From positions 2,178,501 through 2,242,500 of the forward strand of contig NZ_OY781882.1 of NCBI RefSeq assembly GCF_963677125.1: a DNA stretch of 64,000 nt, read 5' to 3'. The stretch is from an uncultured Desulfobacter sp. GTDB taxonomy: Bacteria; Desulfobacterota; Desulfobacteria; Desulfobacterales; Desulfobacteraceae. A program made the position numbers and the translations under genes. This document shows positions 43,924-53,943 of the stretch, in pieces. The notes beneath the pieces were generated by a model that saw only the letters and a list, made by a program, of their open reading frames with translations, was not told where the DNA came from and did not search any database. The number at the start of each line of letters is the position of its first letter. The first letter of the stretch is position 1.

Positions 43924-45120
43924 GTGAATAAAAAAATGAAATTTTTTGGCGACCGGTCAATTGTTGCCATGCTTGCGCTGCTCAGCGCTTTTCCGCCGCT
44001 GTCGACGGATCTATATCTGCCCGCCCTTCCCCACGTGGCCGAGGCCCTGCATACCAATCAAACCCTGGCCAATTTAACCCTGAGTTTATTTCTAGTATTT
44101 TTTGCGCTGGGCATATTGATCTGGGGACCTGTCAGCGAGAAGTACGGTAGAAAGCCGATTCTTTTGACAGGACTTGTCCTTTACACCCTGGGCAGCGCCG
44201 GCTGTGCGCTTTCCACCAATGCGGCCATGCTCATTGTCAGCAGGATCGTCCAGGGATTTGGCGGCGGTGCTGCCGAAGCGGTTGCCACGGCAATGGTCAA
44301 GGACATGTATTCGGGCCGCAAACGCGAATCGGTTCTGGCGTTTGTCATGGCCATGGTGGTTGTGGCACCGGTGGTGGCGCCTGTGGCCGGTGCCATGATT
44401 TTAAAAGTCACGACCTGGGATGTCATTTTCTGGCTTTTGACAGGGATTGGCGTATTGTCCTTTTTACTGTCCTTGCGTCTGGATGAGACCCTTGAGCAAC
44501 GGTATTCCGGTTCTCTTGTCCATTCCCTGGGGCGACTTGGCGTAGTACTTAAAAATCCGGGATTTTCGGCACTGCTGATTGTATTTTCGCTTATTCCGTT
44601 GCCGCTATTGGCCTTTATTGGTGTCTCCGCCTTTATTTATATCAACGGATTCGGCATGACCGAGCAGATGTATGGTTATTACTTCGGATTGAACGCTTTG
44701 GGATCGCTGGTAGGTCCATTGCTCTACATTCGAATCTCCCGCATGATATCCCCCGGCAACATTATTGCCTGTTGTATGGGAATCCTTGCCCTTACCGGCA
44801 CCTTCCTTATATTGGCCGGCAGCGACTCCCCGGTTTTGTTTGCCCTTGGTATGCTCACCGCAACGGTTGTGGTCAGCATGCTGCGCCCGCCTACGGCGAA
44901 TCTACTTTTGTCACAGCAGGACACAGACACAGGTTCTGCAGCCTCTTTGATCAATTTCACGGCACTGTTCATGGGCAGTTTAGGTATGTTTCTGATCTCG
45001 TTTGAAAAGGTAAGTGGCCTGATCTCCTGCCTGGGCCTCATGCAGATCGTCGTGGGGATTGTTTGCGGTGGTCTTTGGCTGATACTCAGACATCGTCCTA
45101 TTATCCGTCAGCCCGGATAA
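43924..45120 (+). CDS. Bcr/CflA-type drug efflux MFS transporter
   Basis: Twelve-helix major-facilitator drug:H+ antiporter. The start is GTG at 43924 (AGGAAG seven bases upstream); about 398 residues. Family marks: STDLYLPALPHVAEALH in TM1, the motif A loop GPVSEKYGRKPILLTG, motif C-like VVVAPVVAPVAGAMIL, and LPLLAFIGVSAFIYINGFG. The likely substrates are hydrophobic drugs or a small metabolite. It probably belongs with the MarR gene upstream. Confidence 0.9.
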   Translation: MNKKMKFFGDRSIVAMLALLSAFPPLSTDLYLPALPHVAEALHTNQTLANLTLSLFLVFFALGILIWGPVSEKYGRKPILLTGLVLYTLGSAGCALSTNAAMLIVSRIVQGFGGGAAEAVATAMVKDMYSGRKRESVLAFVMAMVVVAPVVAPVAGAMILKVTTWDVIFWLLTGIGVLSFLLSLRLDETLEQRYSGSLVHSLGRLGVVLKNPGFSALLIVFSLIPLPLLAFIGVSAFIYINGFGMTEQMYGYYFGLNALGSLVGPLLYIRISRMISPGNIIACCMGILALTGTFLILAGSDSPVLFALGMLTATVVVSMLRPPTANLLLSQQDTDTGSAASLINFTALFMGSLGMFLISFEKVSGLISCLGLMQIVVGIVCGGLWLILRHRPIIRQPG

Positions 45121-45139
45121 TCAGACCGGATAATTGGGT

Positions 45140-47965
45140 TTATAAATTATCCAGCACCTTCCGAATTTTTTTGGCAAGATCATTTGTTGAAAATGGTTTC
45201 TGAATAAAGGCCACTCCGCCATCGAGAACGCCTTTGTGCGTAATGACATCGGCTGCATATCCGGACATGAATAATAATTTGATTTCAGGAAAAACCGTTG
45301 TCACTTTTTTTGCCAGATCCCGTCCGTTCATTTCAGGCATAACCACGTCGGTCATAAGAAGGTCTATTTTTCCCACATGTTCATTGGTGATACGTATTGC
45401 GTGGGCAGGGCCGTCGGCAGGCAAGACCGAATACCCCTTCCGCTCAAGCATCATTCTTGTCATTTTAAGAATAGCGGGTTCATCCTCCACCAGCAAAATG
45501 GTTTCATTTCCGGTGGGGACAGGTTTTAGAGGAATGGTTTGTTCCCGGGGTTCCTCGGACGCTCGGAATCTTGGCAAATATATTTTAAAACAGGTTCCCT
45601 GATCCGGTTCGCTGTAAACATTGATAAAGCCGTGATTCTGTTTAACGATACCATAAATTATAGCAAGGCCCAGACCTGTGCCTTCACCCATATTTTTGGT
45701 GGTGAAAAATGGTTCAAACAAATTGTTCAACGTCTCTTTGTTCATGCCGCAGCCGTTATCCGTCACCGTCAGCATCACATAGTCTCCGGTGATAACTCCT
45801 GTATGACCGGCACAATATGCCTGATCAAACGTCTTATTTTGGGTTTCAATGGTGAGTTTACCCACACCGGCAATGGCATCCCGGGCATTGACACAAAGGT
45901 TGGCCAGGATTTGATTGATCTGGCTTGGGTCTATTTTGACCGGCCACAACAAATCGTCTGGTATCCATGACATTTCAATATCCTCGCCAATGAGTCTGCG
46001 CAGCATTTTGAGCATACTGTCCACAGCATCGTTCAGGTCAAGCACTTCCGGGGAGATGATCTGTTTTCTGGCAAAGGTCAGCAATTGTTTTGTCAGATCC
46101 GCCGATCGTTCGGCAGCTTTCTGAATTTCCTCAAGATCAGCATATAGATCATGGCTGCTGTCTATTTTTTCAAAGGCCAGCTCTACATATCCAAGGATGA
46201 CCCCCAGCATATTATTAAAATCATGGGCCACGCCGCCTGCCAACCGCCCAACTGCCTCCATTTTCTGGGCCTGGTTGAGTTGTTTTTGCAGTTCTTCTCG
46301 TTCGGCATCTGCCTTTTTACGTTCGGTGATGTCTTCAATAATACTGATAATACCCGTAACCCCATCGTTTTCATCGCGGATATAATCCCAGTTTATCTGG
46401 ACATCTATCTCCCGGTCATCCTTGGTTTTTTCCCGGGTGGCATACATGGTGGGTTCAGGTTCCTTGGTGATAATATTCTGATAATATTCCATGATTTGAT
46501 CGCGATGGTCATCATCTACCGTCAAGTCCCATAGATGCATGCCGATCAATTGATCCGGTTCGTAACCTCGTATGTGATGATGGGCAGGGTTGCTGTAAAC
46601 AATCTTGCCGTCTAAATCGGTAAGCTGGATACCAAAAGGCGCGGTATTTACAAGCGTTCTGAACTTTTCTTCACTTTGCTTAAGTGTGTTTTCCGCTCGT
46701 TTACGCTCGGAGATATCGATATCAAGACAAAAAAGTTCCCGCTCACGCCCCGGTACCTCGACAATGACATGATGGGAAATCACCGGTACCTGGGACCCAT
46801 CTTTATGCCTCAGCAACAGTTCTCCCGACGGAAAGGGCCGGCCTGACTCCGCCATTTCACGCATCCCTTCAGTAACGAAATCCCTCATTTCAGGCGGGAT
46901 AATCAGATCAAGAAGGCTGCACCCGATCGCCTCTTGCTGAGTATATCCATAAAGCTTTTCCGATGCTTTATTCCAATATTGAGTCGTACCATCGAAGCCA
47001 TATCCCTGAACAGCGACAGCGTCGACATTCTCCATCAAATTCCGAAATCTTTTTTCACTTTCTTGCAAAAATTTTTCCGTTTTTTGACGCTCGGTAATGT
47101 CCTTTGCAACAGCATAATAATATGTTGTATTCTCAAATCTAATTTTTTGGCCGATCACTTCGACTGATATTAAATCACCGTTTCCGGTTTTATGAATGGT
47201 TTCAAATCTTTTAGGCGTATTAAAGGGCACCTCATCCCAAAAAGATAAAAATTGTTCTATTGAAACTTTTTGATCCACATCATCGATATGCAACTGAAGG
47301 ATGTCGCCTTTTTTACGATCCAAACACGTGCATGCACCGTGGTTTGCATCAATAATTTTGCCTTTATCGGATATTAAATAAACGGCATCAGAAATGGTCT
47401 CAAACAATTGGTGGTACTTTTTTTCGCTCTCTGTTATCTGCTTGATGAAAATTAAATTTTCAATTAATCTTGTAATTCTCAGCCCGATTATTTTAAACAA
47501 ATACTTCTCATTATCGCTCCAATCATGCTTACTTTCGCAATGATGCATGCCGAACATCCAGGCGTCATCATTCTTCGGCTTCAATGCCATGAATATCATG
47601 GACTTAACTTCGAACTGTAAGGCAATGTCATTGCGCATTTCTTTGCCTGCAGGCGGATCAATTTCCAGACATCCATTATTTTTAAGCGCGCGGTTGCAGT
47701 ATTGAGCCATATCACGGGTCATCGGCACCGTTGCATTCAAAGCCTTGGCACCGGGAAACAACGGTGTTGTTCTTTCATATGCCACGTCAAATTTCGGTAA
47801 ATCAGGATTACAAGGATAGAACAGCCAGACCCGATCGCATGAAAAAAGCGCAAGTAATTTTTCAAGAATTTGATCTAAGACGTCATCAGCCTCGGATTGT
47901 ATATTGATGATCGCTTCAATTTCTTCTATGGCAAATAAGATGCGATCCGGATTATTGAAATTCAT
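45140..47965 (-). CDS. Hybrid sensor histidine kinase (GAF-PAS3-HisKA-HATPase-REC)
   Basis: Signalling protein of about 941 residues, without transmembrane segments. Order: a GAF-like N-terminus (ALFSCDRVWLFYPC ... KSMIFMALKPKNDDAW), three PAS/PAC units with their ITERQK, ISERKR and ITERKK exits, the dimerisation box GGVAHDFNNMLGVILG with its phospho-His, HATPase boxes (NLCVNARDAI, VTDNGCGM, FFTTKNMGEGTGLGLAI), and a C-terminal receiver (ILLVEDEPAI, LLMTDVVMPEMNG, FIQKPF). ATG at 47965 follows GGAG; the frame extends further but without a ribosome site. No response regulator gene or target is adjacent. Confidence 0.93.
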   Translation of the reverse strand: MNFNNPDRILFAIEEIEAIINIQSEADDVLDQILEKLLALFSCDRVWLFYPCNPDLPKFDVAYERTTPLFPGAKALNATVPMTRDMAQYCNRALKNNGCLEIDPPAGKEMRNDIALQFEVKSMIFMALKPKNDDAWMFGMHHCESKHDWSDNEKYLFKIIGLRITRLIENLIFIKQITESEKKYHQLFETISDAVYLISDKGKIIDANHGACTCLDRKKGDILQLHIDDVDQKVSIEQFLSFWDEVPFNTPKRFETIHKTGNGDLISVEVIGQKIRFENTTYYYAVAKDITERQKTEKFLQESEKRFRNLMENVDAVAVQGYGFDGTTQYWNKASEKLYGYTQQEAIGCSLLDLIIPPEMRDFVTEGMREMAESGRPFPSGELLLRHKDGSQVPVISHHVIVEVPGRERELFCLDIDISERKRAENTLKQSEEKFRTLVNTAPFGIQLTDLDGKIVYSNPAHHHIRGYEPDQLIGMHLWDLTVDDDHRDQIMEYYQNIITKEPEPTMYATREKTKDDREIDVQINWDYIRDENDGVTGIISIIEDITERKKADAEREELQKQLNQAQKMEAVGRLAGGVAHDFNNMLGVILGYVELAFEKIDSSHDLYADLEEIQKAAERSADLTKQLLTFARKQIISPEVLDLNDAVDSMLKMLRRLIGEDIEMSWIPDDLLWPVKIDPSQINQILANLCVNARDAIAGVGKLTIETQNKTFDQAYCAGHTGVITGDYVMLTVTDNGCGMNKETLNNLFEPFFTTKNMGEGTGLGLAIIYGIVKQNHGFINVYSEPDQGTCFKIYLPRFRASEEPREQTIPLKPVPTGNETILLVEDEPAILKMTRMMLERKGYSVLPADGPAHAIRITNEHVGKIDLLMTDVVMPEMNGRDLAKKVTTVFPEIKLLFMSGYAADVITHKGVLDGGVAFIQKPFSTNDLAKKIRKVLDNL

Positions 47966-48318
47966 AAAAGACTCCAGTACGGTCTTCGACTTGCTGAAAA
48001 AAATTCTGCATAGGTATCCCAAGCCTACTTCATCATCATATTATTTTAATCCAAAAGACAAGAACCAGTTGTTAATATTGGGGTTATTTAATATTTCTTT
48101 AGACTCTCAATCTAAAAGATGAAAATTTTATCGAAACGAGTGGCAACATTGAAAAAGAACTATTTCCTGACGAATGATCACCGAATATCATTGTAACCCT
48201 TTTTGTATGGCTCTCTGATTCTGCACCGTAAATCAACGAAAAAAGAATATCATTCCAATGAAATGAAGTAAATCAAAACCAAAGATTAATCGTATAAAAG
48301 ATCTTTGCCCAGAACTTT

Positions 48319-48347
48319 TTGACAAAAAAAATCGATATTAGTATGGT
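48319..48347 (+). promoter_or_regulatory. Promoter of betB
   Basis: TTGACA at 48319, a 17-bp spacer, then TATGGT at 48342-48347, about 45 bp before the betB ATG. The rest of the 47966-48391 gap, which separates it from the divergent kinase gene, holds no gene. Confidence 0.6.
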
Positions 48348-48391
48348 TTGCCCCCCAAGCAAAGAATGAAAGCATGAAAGGATCAAATCAA

Positions 48392-49858
48392 ATGTCAGAG
48401 TGTGTACATAAAAATTACGTTAACGGCAAATTCATGGACAACAAAACCGGAGAACGATTTTCTGTGGTCAACCCTGCTACCGGAGAAGAGATTTACCAGG
48501 TGGAAAAGGCTGACGAATATGTCCTTAATACCGCTGTGGAAAGTGCAAAAAAAGGGTTTCAGACCTGGTCGGCCATGGATGCGACACAGCGCAGCCGGAT
48601 TCTCATGAAAGCCGTATCCATTCTGCAGGAAAAAAATGATGAATTGGCCCGCATTGAAGTCTTAGATACCGGTAAACCCCTGCAGGAGGCGGCCGAGGTG
48701 GATGTCATTACCGGCGCGGAGGTCATAGAATTTTTTGCAGGTATCGCACCGGGAATCGAAGGCTGCCAGCAGGACCTTGGCCGGGATTTTTACTATACCC
48801 GCAGGGAACCTTTAGGGGTGTGTGCCGGTATTGGCGCCTGGAATTATCCCATCCAGATTGCCTGCTGGAAATCCGGACCTGCCCTTGCCTGTGGCAACAG
48901 CATGATCTTCAAACCCTCTGAAGAGACCCCCAGAGGCGCCCTTGAGCTGGCACAGGTGTACACCGAGGCCGGTGTGCCCGACGGGGTGTTCAATGTTGTC
49001 CAGGGAGCTGCGGGTGTGGGGCAGTGGCTCACAGGGTGCCCGGACATTGAAAAAGTTTCGTTTACCGGCGAAGTGGGAACAGGAAAAAAGGTGATGGCCA
49101 GTGCGGCCACAACCCTCAAAGATGTGACCATGGAGCTTGGGGGCAAATCCCCGTTAATTGTATTTGAAGATGCGGACATAGACGATGCGGTCAGTGCGGC
49201 TATGCTGGGCAATTTCTACACCCAGGGGGAGATCTGCACCAACTGCACCCGGGTCTTTGTTCATGAAAAAATAAAACCGTTGTTTCTGGAAACGCTTTTA
49301 TCACGGATCAAAGCCAACATCAAAATGGGGGACCCCATGGACCTTGCCACCAACTTTGGCGCCCTGATATCCAAAAACCATCGGGACAAAGTTCTGGAAT
49401 ATATTGAATCTGCGCGGCAAGAGGGTGCAACCCAGTTATGCGGAGATACGCTGCCCGATCTGCCCGGGCCTTTGCACAACGGTTATTTTATCCCCCCCGT
49501 GGTCTTTTCCGACTGCACTGATGATATGACCATTGTCAAAGAAGAGATCTTTGGACCGGTGATGGCGGTGCTTGGGTTTGATGACGAAGAGACCGTAATT
49601 CAACGAGCCAATGCCACCCTCTATGGTCTGGCAGCCGGGGTGTTCACCAAAGATATTCAGCGGGCCCACCGGGTGATCCACCGGCTTGAGGCAGGTATCT
49701 GCTGGATCAATGCATACGGCAATTCTCCGGCCCAGATGGCTGTGGGCGGGTACAAAAATTCGGGGATCGGCCGGGAAAACGGCGCTGAAACCATCCGTCA
49801 CTACACCCAGGTCAAATCTGTGTACATGGGTATGGGACCCATTGAATCGCCCTTTTAA
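48392..49858 (+). CDS. betB: Betaine aldehyde dehydrogenase
   Basis: NAD(P)+-dependent oxidation of betaine aldehyde to glycine betaine, second step of choline oxidation. ATG at 48392 follows AAAGGA by nine bases; 488 residues, as in E. coli BetB. Aldehyde dehydrogenase marks: GAWNYPIQIACWKSGPALACGN, FTGEVGTGKK, catalytic Glu in MELGGKSPLIVFED, catalytic Cys in GEICTNCTRVFVHE, and the C-terminal GGYKNSGIGRENG. It heads the betaine module with a GntR regulator and a choline dehydrogenase. Confidence 0.93.
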   Translation: MSECVHKNYVNGKFMDNKTGERFSVVNPATGEEIYQVEKADEYVLNTAVESAKKGFQTWSAMDATQRSRILMKAVSILQEKNDELARIEVLDTGKPLQEAAEVDVITGAEVIEFFAGIAPGIEGCQQDLGRDFYYTRREPLGVCAGIGAWNYPIQIACWKSGPALACGNSMIFKPSEETPRGALELAQVYTEAGVPDGVFNVVQGAAGVGQWLTGCPDIEKVSFTGEVGTGKKVMASAATTLKDVTMELGGKSPLIVFEDADIDDAVSAAMLGNFYTQGEICTNCTRVFVHEKIKPLFLETLLSRIKANIKMGDPMDLATNFGALISKNHRDKVLEYIESARQEGATQLCGDTLPDLPGPLHNGYFIPPVVFSDCTDDMTIVKEEIFGPVMAVLGFDDEETVIQRANATLYGLAAGVFTKDIQRAHRVIHRLEAGICWINAYGNSPAQMAVGGYKNSGIGRENGAETIRHYTQVKSVYMGMGPIESPF

Positions 49859-49899
49859 CCCCTTTTAATTTATTCTTTTTCACAGCTTAATAATTATTT

Positions 49900-49938
49900 G
49901 GCCGTGGTGCATTTTATATGCGTCACGGCCTTTTTTTT
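49900..49938 (+). terminator. Rho-independent terminator of betB
   Basis: GGCCGTG and CACGGCC pair (49900-49906, 49924-49930), with inner GCAT/ATGC pairs, followed by a run of eight T. The remaining gap to the regulator at 50178 is A+T-rich and holds no other feature I can support. Confidence 0.9.
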
Positions 49939-50177
49939 ATCCAGATCAATCATCTTAACTTTATGGCATCGTGCCCTAAGGCTTCACTAAAAAATAGCTT
50001 GACTTCATCTTAACGCATCTATACCCTCCTTAAGGTCGAACCAAATAAACCATGGCGACAAAACACCAAAAGACGATAACTAATTAAAAATAAATAATAA
50101 CACCCATAAACTGCATGTAAAAGCATTTCAGACAAACAATAAAAGCACATATAGAACAGCCAAATGGTAGGACATTA

Positions 50178-50963
50178 ATGAACATAAACCATCTCATCAA
50201 TTTTAAACCTGTCACAGGCACCAACAAATCCGAAGCCATCCGGCTTCAGATTGAGGCGGCTATTCTGGACAATATTTTTCAGCCCGGAGACCGGCTCCCC
50301 AGTGAGCGGGAACTGCAAGAGGCGTTTAAAACCAGCAGGGGATCGGTTCGGGAAGCCTTGGGAGCGTTGAAACAAAAAGGGCTTTTAGAAGCCAGAAAAG
50401 GGGCCCGGGGCGGTTACTACATCCGGGAGATAGATATCAACGACACCATTGACCAACTGGCCGTAATGATCAAACACCAGCAGATGCCCCTGGCAAAACT
50501 GCTGGAGTTCCAATATGCCATGGACCAGGCCGTCCTGGCTGCAGCCGTCACCAACAGCAAACCGTCGGATATCGATCAACTGGATGCCATGGCTGATGAA
50601 CTGGTCTTGTTGTGCAAAACCCAAAACCCGGATTATGAGCAGATTTCAGCCATAGACAAAAACCTGAACCTGCTCATGGTCAAAATGACGGAAAATCCTT
50701 TTTTTGAATGGATGATGCGATCTGTTCAACTCACCTTCAGATCCTATGAGTTTGTTGTATACCAGACACCGTCCGTGCGCAACGCCATTGCTCTGAACTG
50801 GAAGAATGTCGCCCTGGCCGTCAGGCAACGTGATTTTCAAAGGGCCACCAGACTGTATGGCCACTGGTATGTGTTATTGGAACAATGCCTTCGCAAACAG
50901 TTTGGCGACAAGGTGTTCGAGCAAAAAACAGCACAGCCCGGTGCGTCCGACACTCAAAATTAA
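50178..50963 (+). CDS. FadR-subfamily GntR transcriptional regulator
   Basis: A 261-residue regulator: the N-terminal winged helix ends with PGDRLPSERELQEAF and RGSVREALGALKQKGLLEARKGARGGYYI, then a C-terminal FCD-type ligand domain with the metal-site pattern (AMDQAVLAAAV, IDKNLNLLMVKM, LYGHWYVLLEQCL). It lies between betB and betA and probably governs choline or betaine use; betI-type TetR regulators are absent. Confidence 0.9.
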   Translation: MNINHLINFKPVTGTNKSEAIRLQIEAAILDNIFQPGDRLPSERELQEAFKTSRGSVREALGALKQKGLLEARKGARGGYYIREIDINDTIDQLAVMIKHQQMPLAKLLEFQYAMDQAVLAAAVTNSKPSDIDQLDAMADELVLLCKTQNPDYEQISAIDKNLNLLMVKMTENPFFEWMMRSVQLTFRSYEFVVYQTPSVRNAIALNWKNVALAVRQRDFQRATRLYGHWYVLLEQCLRKQFGDKVFEQKTAQPGASDTQN

Positions 50964-51011
50964 GATTTAAGAACGCATTTTGCGTTAAGCAGCATAAGGA
51001 GCAATTTATTT

Positions 51012-52685
51012 ATGACAAAAAAACAATATGACTACATTATCATCGGAGGAGGCTCGGCCGGTTGTGCCCTGGCCAACAGACTGAGCGCATCGCCTGACAA
51101 CCGGGTCCTGGTGCTGGACGCAGGACGCCCCGACTATATATGGGATCTGTTTATACACATGCCCGCAGGGCTCACCGTTCCTTTGGGCAACAAATGGTAT
51201 GACTGGTGTTACGAGTCCGACCCGGAACCGTTCATGAACAACCGGCGGATTTTCCATGGCCGGGGAAAGGTGCTTGGCGGCTCCAGTTCCATCAACGGCA
51301 TGATCTATATCCGGGGAAATGCCATGGATTATCAGCGCTGGTCAAAGGATAAAGGCATGGAGAACTGGGATTATGCCCATTGTTTGCCCTACTTCAAACG
51401 CCTGGAAGACAGAATGGCCAACCCGGACAAATACCACGGTAAAAAAGGACCGCTGAATCTGGAGGTTGGCCCGTGCACCAATCCGTTGTTCCAGGCGTTT
51501 TTCAAGGCGGTTCAGGAGGCGGGGTTTCCATTGACCAAAGATGTAAACGGATTCCGCCAGGAAGGGTTTGCCCCCTTTGATCGAAACATCAAAAAGGGCA
51601 AGCGCTGGAGTGCGGCCCGGGCCTACTATCACCCGGTCAAGCACCGAAAAAACCTTAAACTGATCATGCGGGCCATGGCCACCCGTATCCTGTTCAACGG
51701 CAAGCGGGCCGAAGGGGTCACCTTTTCCCGGGGAAAAAATCGAAGCGAAACCGCATACGCAAGTCATATCATCTGCTGTGGTGGTGCCATTAACACTCCC
51801 CAGCTGCTTCAACTTTCCGGTGTTGCAGGCGCAGACCTGCTCAAGGATCTTGATATTCCCGTGGTTCAAGACCTGCCTGGCGTGGGCAAAAACCTCCAGG
51901 ACCATCTGGAAGTCTATGTCCAGTATGGGTGCAAAGAACCCGTATCCATGGCCCCGGCACTGAAATGGTACAACAAACCCCGGATCGGTTACGATTGGCT
52001 GTTCCACAAGAAAGGGGCCGCCGCCACCAACCATTTTGAAGCCGGTGGATTTATCCGCAGCAACGAGACAGTGGCCTACCCCAACATCCAGTTCCATTTT
52101 CTGCCCGTGGCCATCCGGTACGACGGCTCTTCGCCCAGCACCGACCATGGATACCAGGTTCACATCGGCCCCATGTATTCTGATGCTAGGGGCGAGATCA
52201 ACATCAAGTCAAAGGATCCTTTTCGGCATCCGTCCATGCGGTTCAACTACCTGTCAACAGAACAGGACCGCAAAGAGTGGGTGGAGGCCATCAGGGTCGC
52301 CCGCCGGATCATGAACCAGCCGGCTTTTGAAATCTTTAACAAGGGAGAACTGTCGCCGGGGCCTTCGGTGGAGACCGACAAACAGATTCTTGACTGGGTG
52401 GCTGCCGACGGCGAAACCGCACTGCATCCCTCGTGCACCTGTAAAATGGGAAAGGACGACATGTCTGTGGTTGATCCGGACACTATGCAGGTTCACGGCA
52501 CCCAAGGCCTTTATGCCGTCGACGCCTCGGTCATGCCCTATATCACCAACGGCAACATCTATTCACCGGTCATGATGATCGCTGAAAAAGCCGCGGACCA
52601 AATCCTTGGCAACACCTTGCTCAAGCCCGAATTTTCCGTCTATTACAAGCACGGTGCCGGTGCCGTAAGCGCCGAAAAAAAATAA
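51012..52685 (+). CDS. betA: Choline dehydrogenase (GMC oxidoreductase)
   Basis: FAD-dependent, membrane-associated oxidation of choline to betaine aldehyde. 557 residues; N-terminal FAD site YDYIIIGGGSAGCALANRLS, GMC signature 1 near GRGKVLGGSSSINGMIYIRG, signature 2 CCGGAINTPQLLQLSGVA, and the C-terminal active-site region with LHPSCTCKMG and NIYSPVMMIAEKAAD. Family members also oxidise other alcohols; the betB neighbour makes choline the best guess. A 6-bp hairpin (AACGCA-TTT-TGCGTT) and GGAG precede its ATG. Confidence 0.9.
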   Translation: MTKKQYDYIIIGGGSAGCALANRLSASPDNRVLVLDAGRPDYIWDLFIHMPAGLTVPLGNKWYDWCYESDPEPFMNNRRIFHGRGKVLGGSSSINGMIYIRGNAMDYQRWSKDKGMENWDYAHCLPYFKRLEDRMANPDKYHGKKGPLNLEVGPCTNPLFQAFFKAVQEAGFPLTKDVNGFRQEGFAPFDRNIKKGKRWSAARAYYHPVKHRKNLKLIMRAMATRILFNGKRAEGVTFSRGKNRSETAYASHIICCGGAINTPQLLQLSGVAGADLLKDLDIPVVQDLPGVGKNLQDHLEVYVQYGCKEPVSMAPALKWYNKPRIGYDWLFHKKGAAATNHFEAGGFIRSNETVAYPNIQFHFLPVAIRYDGSSPSTDHGYQVHIGPMYSDARGEINIKSKDPFRHPSMRFNYLSTEQDRKEWVEAIRVARRIMNQPAFEIFNKGELSPGPSVETDKQILDWVAADGETALHPSCTCKMGKDDMSVVDPDTMQVHGTQGLYAVDASVMPYITNGNIYSPVMMIAEKAADQILGNTLLKPEFSVYYKHGAGAVSAEKK

Positions 52686-52690
52686 TCATT

Positions 52691-52726
52691 ATGGGCCGGA
52701 CGCTAAGCGCTTTCGGCCCATGTTTT
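52691..52726 (+). terminator. Hairpin after betA, possible terminator
   Basis: ATGGGCCG (52691-52698) and CGGCCCAT (52714-52721) pair perfectly and are followed by GTTTTAT. The T-run is short and overlaps the 5' side of leader element B, so it could be a weak terminator or an attenuator. Confidence 0.5.
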
Positions 52727-52826
52727 ATAACGGCCACGGGCCGTCCTTGGTCTATCTACACCCAGGCCTCGGCCCACAACGAATATTGAAACATCTCTGT
52801 GGTTTACAGAGAGTTTCTTATAAAAC
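52722..52826 (+). ncRNA. Putative structured leader element, copy B (upstream of choline-type binding protein)
   Basis: Plus-strand counterpart of 25080-25185. An outer stem GTTTTATAA (52722-52730) pairs with TTATAAAAC (52818-52826). Inside are hairpin 1 ACGGCC-ACG-GGCCGT (52730-52744), a small hairpin GGC-CTCG-GCC (52765-52774), the shared CCACAACGAATATT, and hairpin 3 GAAAC-AT-CTCTGT-GGTTT-ACAGAG-A-GTTTC (52788-52817). Compared with copy A, one pair in hairpin 1 changes from T-A to C-G and one in the small hairpin from T-A to C-G. It lies 56 nt before the ATG of the choline-type binding protein, with a further hairpin (ATAGGA-TGAT-TCCTAT) in between. Confidence 0.62.
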
Positions 52827-52882
52827 TCAACAGCATAGGATGATTCCTATCCGTCATGAGCTAACAAATATAAGGAGATTTT

Positions 52883-53839
52883 ATGTTACGCAGGACAAGC
52901 CGAACCATGATCACCGTACTCATCGCAGCCGTTCTAACCTGGGGAACAGCCTTTGCCGGTACACCACCTAAAATAAAAATCGGGAGCGTGGGCTGGACCG
53001 GGGTGACCATTAAAACAGAACTGGCAGTGGCCATCCTCGACAGCATTGGATACGACGCCCAGAATTTAACTATGTCAGTGCCCATCACGTACATGGCACT
53101 GTCCAAAGGGGACGTGGATTTTTTCCTGGGGAACTGGATGCCGACCATGGCCAACATCGCGAGTAAATATTTTGAAAACGGCAGTGTGCTCCAGTATTCG
53201 GTCAATATGCCCGGAGCCAAATACACCTTGGCCGTACCCTCTTTCTGCGCAGCCCAGGGACTTAAGGACTTTAAGGATATCGTAACGTTCGGTGATGCCT
53301 TGAACTGGAAAATCTACGGTATTGAAGCCGGCAACGACGGCAACATGGTCATCCAGAGCATGATTGACAAAAATATGTTCGGCCTGGGTAAATTCAAACT
53401 AGTGGCTTCCAGCGAAATGGCCATGCTGGCCGAAGTTCAGTCTTTTGTTCAGCAAAAAAAACCTATCGTATTCCTGGGATGGGCACCCCACAGCATGAAC
53501 GAACGTATTGACATGACATATCTGACCGGCAGCACCGCAGAAACCTTTGGTGGAGACAACGGCACTGCCACGGTCTGGACCAACACCTGCAAAGGTTTTG
53601 AGGATGATATGCCCAATGTGGCAACCTTTCTGAAAAACTTCACATTTCCCGTTGCCATGATCAACCAGATCATGACCGCTATGCACACCCAAAAAGGCCT
53701 CTCTCCCCGGGATGCCGGCCTGCTCTGGCTCAAAAAGCACCCCGAGACTTACCGGGGCTGGCTTAAAAACGTAACCACCACAGACGGTAAACCTGCCGCT
53801 CCGGTCTTTGCGGCTGCCCTTGAAGGCGTTAAAGAATAA
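52883..53839 (+). CDS. ABC transporter substrate-binding protein, choline/betaine type
   Basis: Periplasmic binding protein of the OpuAC/ProX class, 318 residues with a signal peptide ending GTAFA. The segment VGWTGVTIKTELAVAILDSIGY then ALSKGDVDFFLGNWMPTM closely follows choline-binding ChoX. AAGGAG precedes the ATG. The ATPase and permease are not adjacent, so it must work with genes elsewhere. Its mRNA carries leader element B, pointing to regulated expression. Confidence 0.85.
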   Translation: MLRRTSRTMITVLIAAVLTWGTAFAGTPPKIKIGSVGWTGVTIKTELAVAILDSIGYDAQNLTMSVPITYMALSKGDVDFFLGNWMPTMANIASKYFENGSVLQYSVNMPGAKYTLAVPSFCAAQGLKDFKDIVTFGDALNWKIYGIEAGNDGNMVIQSMIDKNMFGLGKFKLVASSEMAMLAEVQSFVQQKKPIVFLGWAPHSMNERIDMTYLTGSTAETFGGDNGTATVWTNTCKGFEDDMPNVATFLKNFTFPVAMINQIMTAMHTQKGLSPRDAGLLWLKKHPETYRGWLKNVTTTDGKPAAPVFAAALEGVKE

Positions 53840-53855
53840 ACCCCGTCTGTATTTC

Positions 53856-53911
53856 TACCACGAAGATCACGAAGGATTAATTTCTTCGTGCCCTTCGTGA
53901 TCTTCGTGGTA
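53856..53911. terminator. Perfect 20-bp inverted repeat between convergent genes
   Basis: Arms TACCACGAAGATCACGAAGG (53856-53875) and its complement (53892-53911), with T-rich flanks. It lies between the binding-protein gene and the convergent hydroxyacid oxidase gene and can serve both as terminator. CCACGAAG-N-CACGAAG repeats of this kind recur in many genomes. Confidence 0.75.
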
Positions 53912-53943
53912 TTTTAAAAAATCAAGAACCAGGTATTACATTA

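Noticed and set aside
51342..52163. Open frame of 273 codons opposite betA
   Set aside because: Antisense to an intact choline dehydrogenase with all its motifs.
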